6,126 nucleotides of DNA from an uncultured Rhodocyclaceae bacterium (GTDB taxonomy: Bacteria; Pseudomonadota; Gammaproteobacteria; Burkholderiales; Rhodocyclaceae), in assembly GCA_900549295.1 (NCBI GenBank), contig URNG01000144.1, positions 1 through 6,126 on the forward strand, read 5' to 3'. Under the pieces are notes generated by a model. That model did no database searches and was not told the origin of the DNA. It was given only the letters and a program-made list of their open reading frames with translations. Position 1 is the stretch's first letter. Each line of letters starts with the position of its first letter. Of the stretch, positions 5,401-6,126 are shown piece by piece. Made by a program: the position numbers and the translations under genes.

Positions 5401-6093
5401 ATGCCGAAAGATACGACCCTCTACCTCGTCCGCCACGGCCAGAGCGCGGCTAATGCGGGCGAAATCACGCACGACCCGGCCAGCATTCCGTTGACCGAAA
5501 CCGGGCGGGAGCAGGCGCGGAGGCTGGCGGCGGAGTTGGAGGTTCAGCCGACAGCGGTGATCGTTTCGCATTACCAGCGCGCCATCGACACGGCGCAGCC
5601 GTTTTGCCAGCGTTGGGGCGTCGCGGCGGTGGAGCATCCCTTGCTGCACGAGTTCGTCACCCTGTCCCCAGCGCAGGTGAACGGAACCACGGTTGCGGCC
5701 AGAAAACCGCTGGTCGAGGCGTACTGGGAAGCGGCTGATCCGCAATGCCGGCATGGCGACGATGCTGAGTCGTTCATCGGGTTTGCCGACCGCGTGCGCG
5801 CTTTCCGGGAAACGCTCGATACGCTGGCCGATGGCACGGTGATCTTCGGCCACGGCATGTGGTTCGCCATGCTGATCTGGCAGTTGCAGAGCTTTGGCTG
5901 GCAGGACAGCCTGTCAATGCGGGCTTTCCGGCGCTATCAACTAGGGCTGCCGATGCCCAATTGCGCGGTGTATGCGCTGCGTTCACAACGTTCTGGCGCG
6001 TGGTCGGTGCATTTTGACGAGGGTGTGTTCCGGCATGTGCACCACGGCGAGGCACAGGCCGAGGCACGAGCCGCAGTCATGGCTGGGGCGTGA
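5401..6093 (+). CDS. Histidine phosphatase family protein (phosphoglycerate-mutase-like)
   Basis: The 230-residue cytoplasmic protein belongs to the branch-1 histidine phosphatase superfamily, whose members form a phosphohistidine intermediate to remove or move phosphate on small molecules or proteins. The catalytic set is complete: the RHG motif in LYLVRHGQSAANAG (R11, nucleophile H12), R60 in SHYQRAIDTAQPF, acid/base E84 in LLHEF and second histidine H151 in VIFGHGMWFAML. LTETGREQARRLA (31-43) is also typical. The substrate cannot be told from sequence. It is not a clear GpmA, because the long insertions of that mutase are absent, nor obviously CobC or SixA. The ATG at 5401 is chosen because the first strand of the fold begins within a few residues; a weak GAGA (5392-5395) precedes it. 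Composition is GC-rich like the ftsYEX operon, so the gene probably belongs to the host backbone. It is separated by 131 bases from the islet upstream and shows no functional link to it. Confidence 0.93.
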   Translation: MPKDTTLYLVRHGQSAANAGEITHDPASIPLTETGREQARRLAAELEVQPTAVIVSHYQRAIDTAQPFCQRWGVAAVEHPLLHEFVTLSPAQVNGTTVAARKPLVEAYWEAADPQCRHGDDAESFIGFADRVRAFRETLDTLADGTVIFGHGMWFAMLIWQLQSFGWQDSLSMRAFRRYQLGLPMPNCAVYALRSQRSGAWSVHFDEGVFRHVHHGEAQAEARAAVMAGA

Positions 6094-6126
6094 TCGTTGC
6101 CGGGGAAAACAGCGCGTGTACCCGGA

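Noticed and set aside
5316..5453. Small open frame of 45 codons starting ATGACTGCCGCC
   Set aside because: It runs out of frame into the histidine phosphatase gene, has no good ribosome site and reads as Arg/Pro-rich shadow sequence.

Overview
The window is a piece of a GC-rich bacterial chromosome. The divergent zinc protease, the ftsY-ftsE-ftsX order and the FtsY style (short acidic N-terminus, DTAGRLPTQLHLMDEI, DANIGQNA) suggest a betaproteobacterium, possibly Rhodocyclales or Nitrosomonadales. This is inference from protein style; no rRNA or other taxonomic marker is present.

Region 1 (1-1047, minus strand) is the N-terminal part of an exported M16 (pitrilysin-type) zinc peptidase that runs off the left edge. 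Region 2 (1048-1169) is a short divergent intergenic region with an extended -10 promoter candidate reading right and a GC-rich dyad in the presumed ftsY leader. Region 3 (1170-3708) is a tight operon, ftsY, ftsE, ftsX, joined by two ATGA stop/start overlaps. FtsY is the SRP receptor GTPase that delivers inner-membrane proteins. FtsE and FtsX are the ATPase and membrane subunits of the divisome-associated ABC complex that controls septal cell-wall hydrolysis.

Region 4 (about 3710-5310) is visibly AT-richer and uses different codons from its flanks. It holds two plus-strand genes: a small ankyrin-repeat protein and a two-domain protein with an N-terminal HARE-HTH-like winged helix and a C-terminal GIY-YIG nuclease. 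This looks like an acquired islet behind ftsX and is the most interesting part of the window. The HARE-HTH/GIY-YIG combination fits a DNA-targeting nuclease, possibly for defence or modified-DNA recognition, but that role is inferred. No integrase, transposase or flanking repeat was seen.

Region 5 (5401-6093) returns to GC-rich sequence with a histidine-phosphatase (phosphoglycerate-mutase-like) protein. The last 33 bases hold nothing recognisable. No tRNA, rRNA, CRISPR array or insertion sequence was found. All gaps between genes are under 150 bases.
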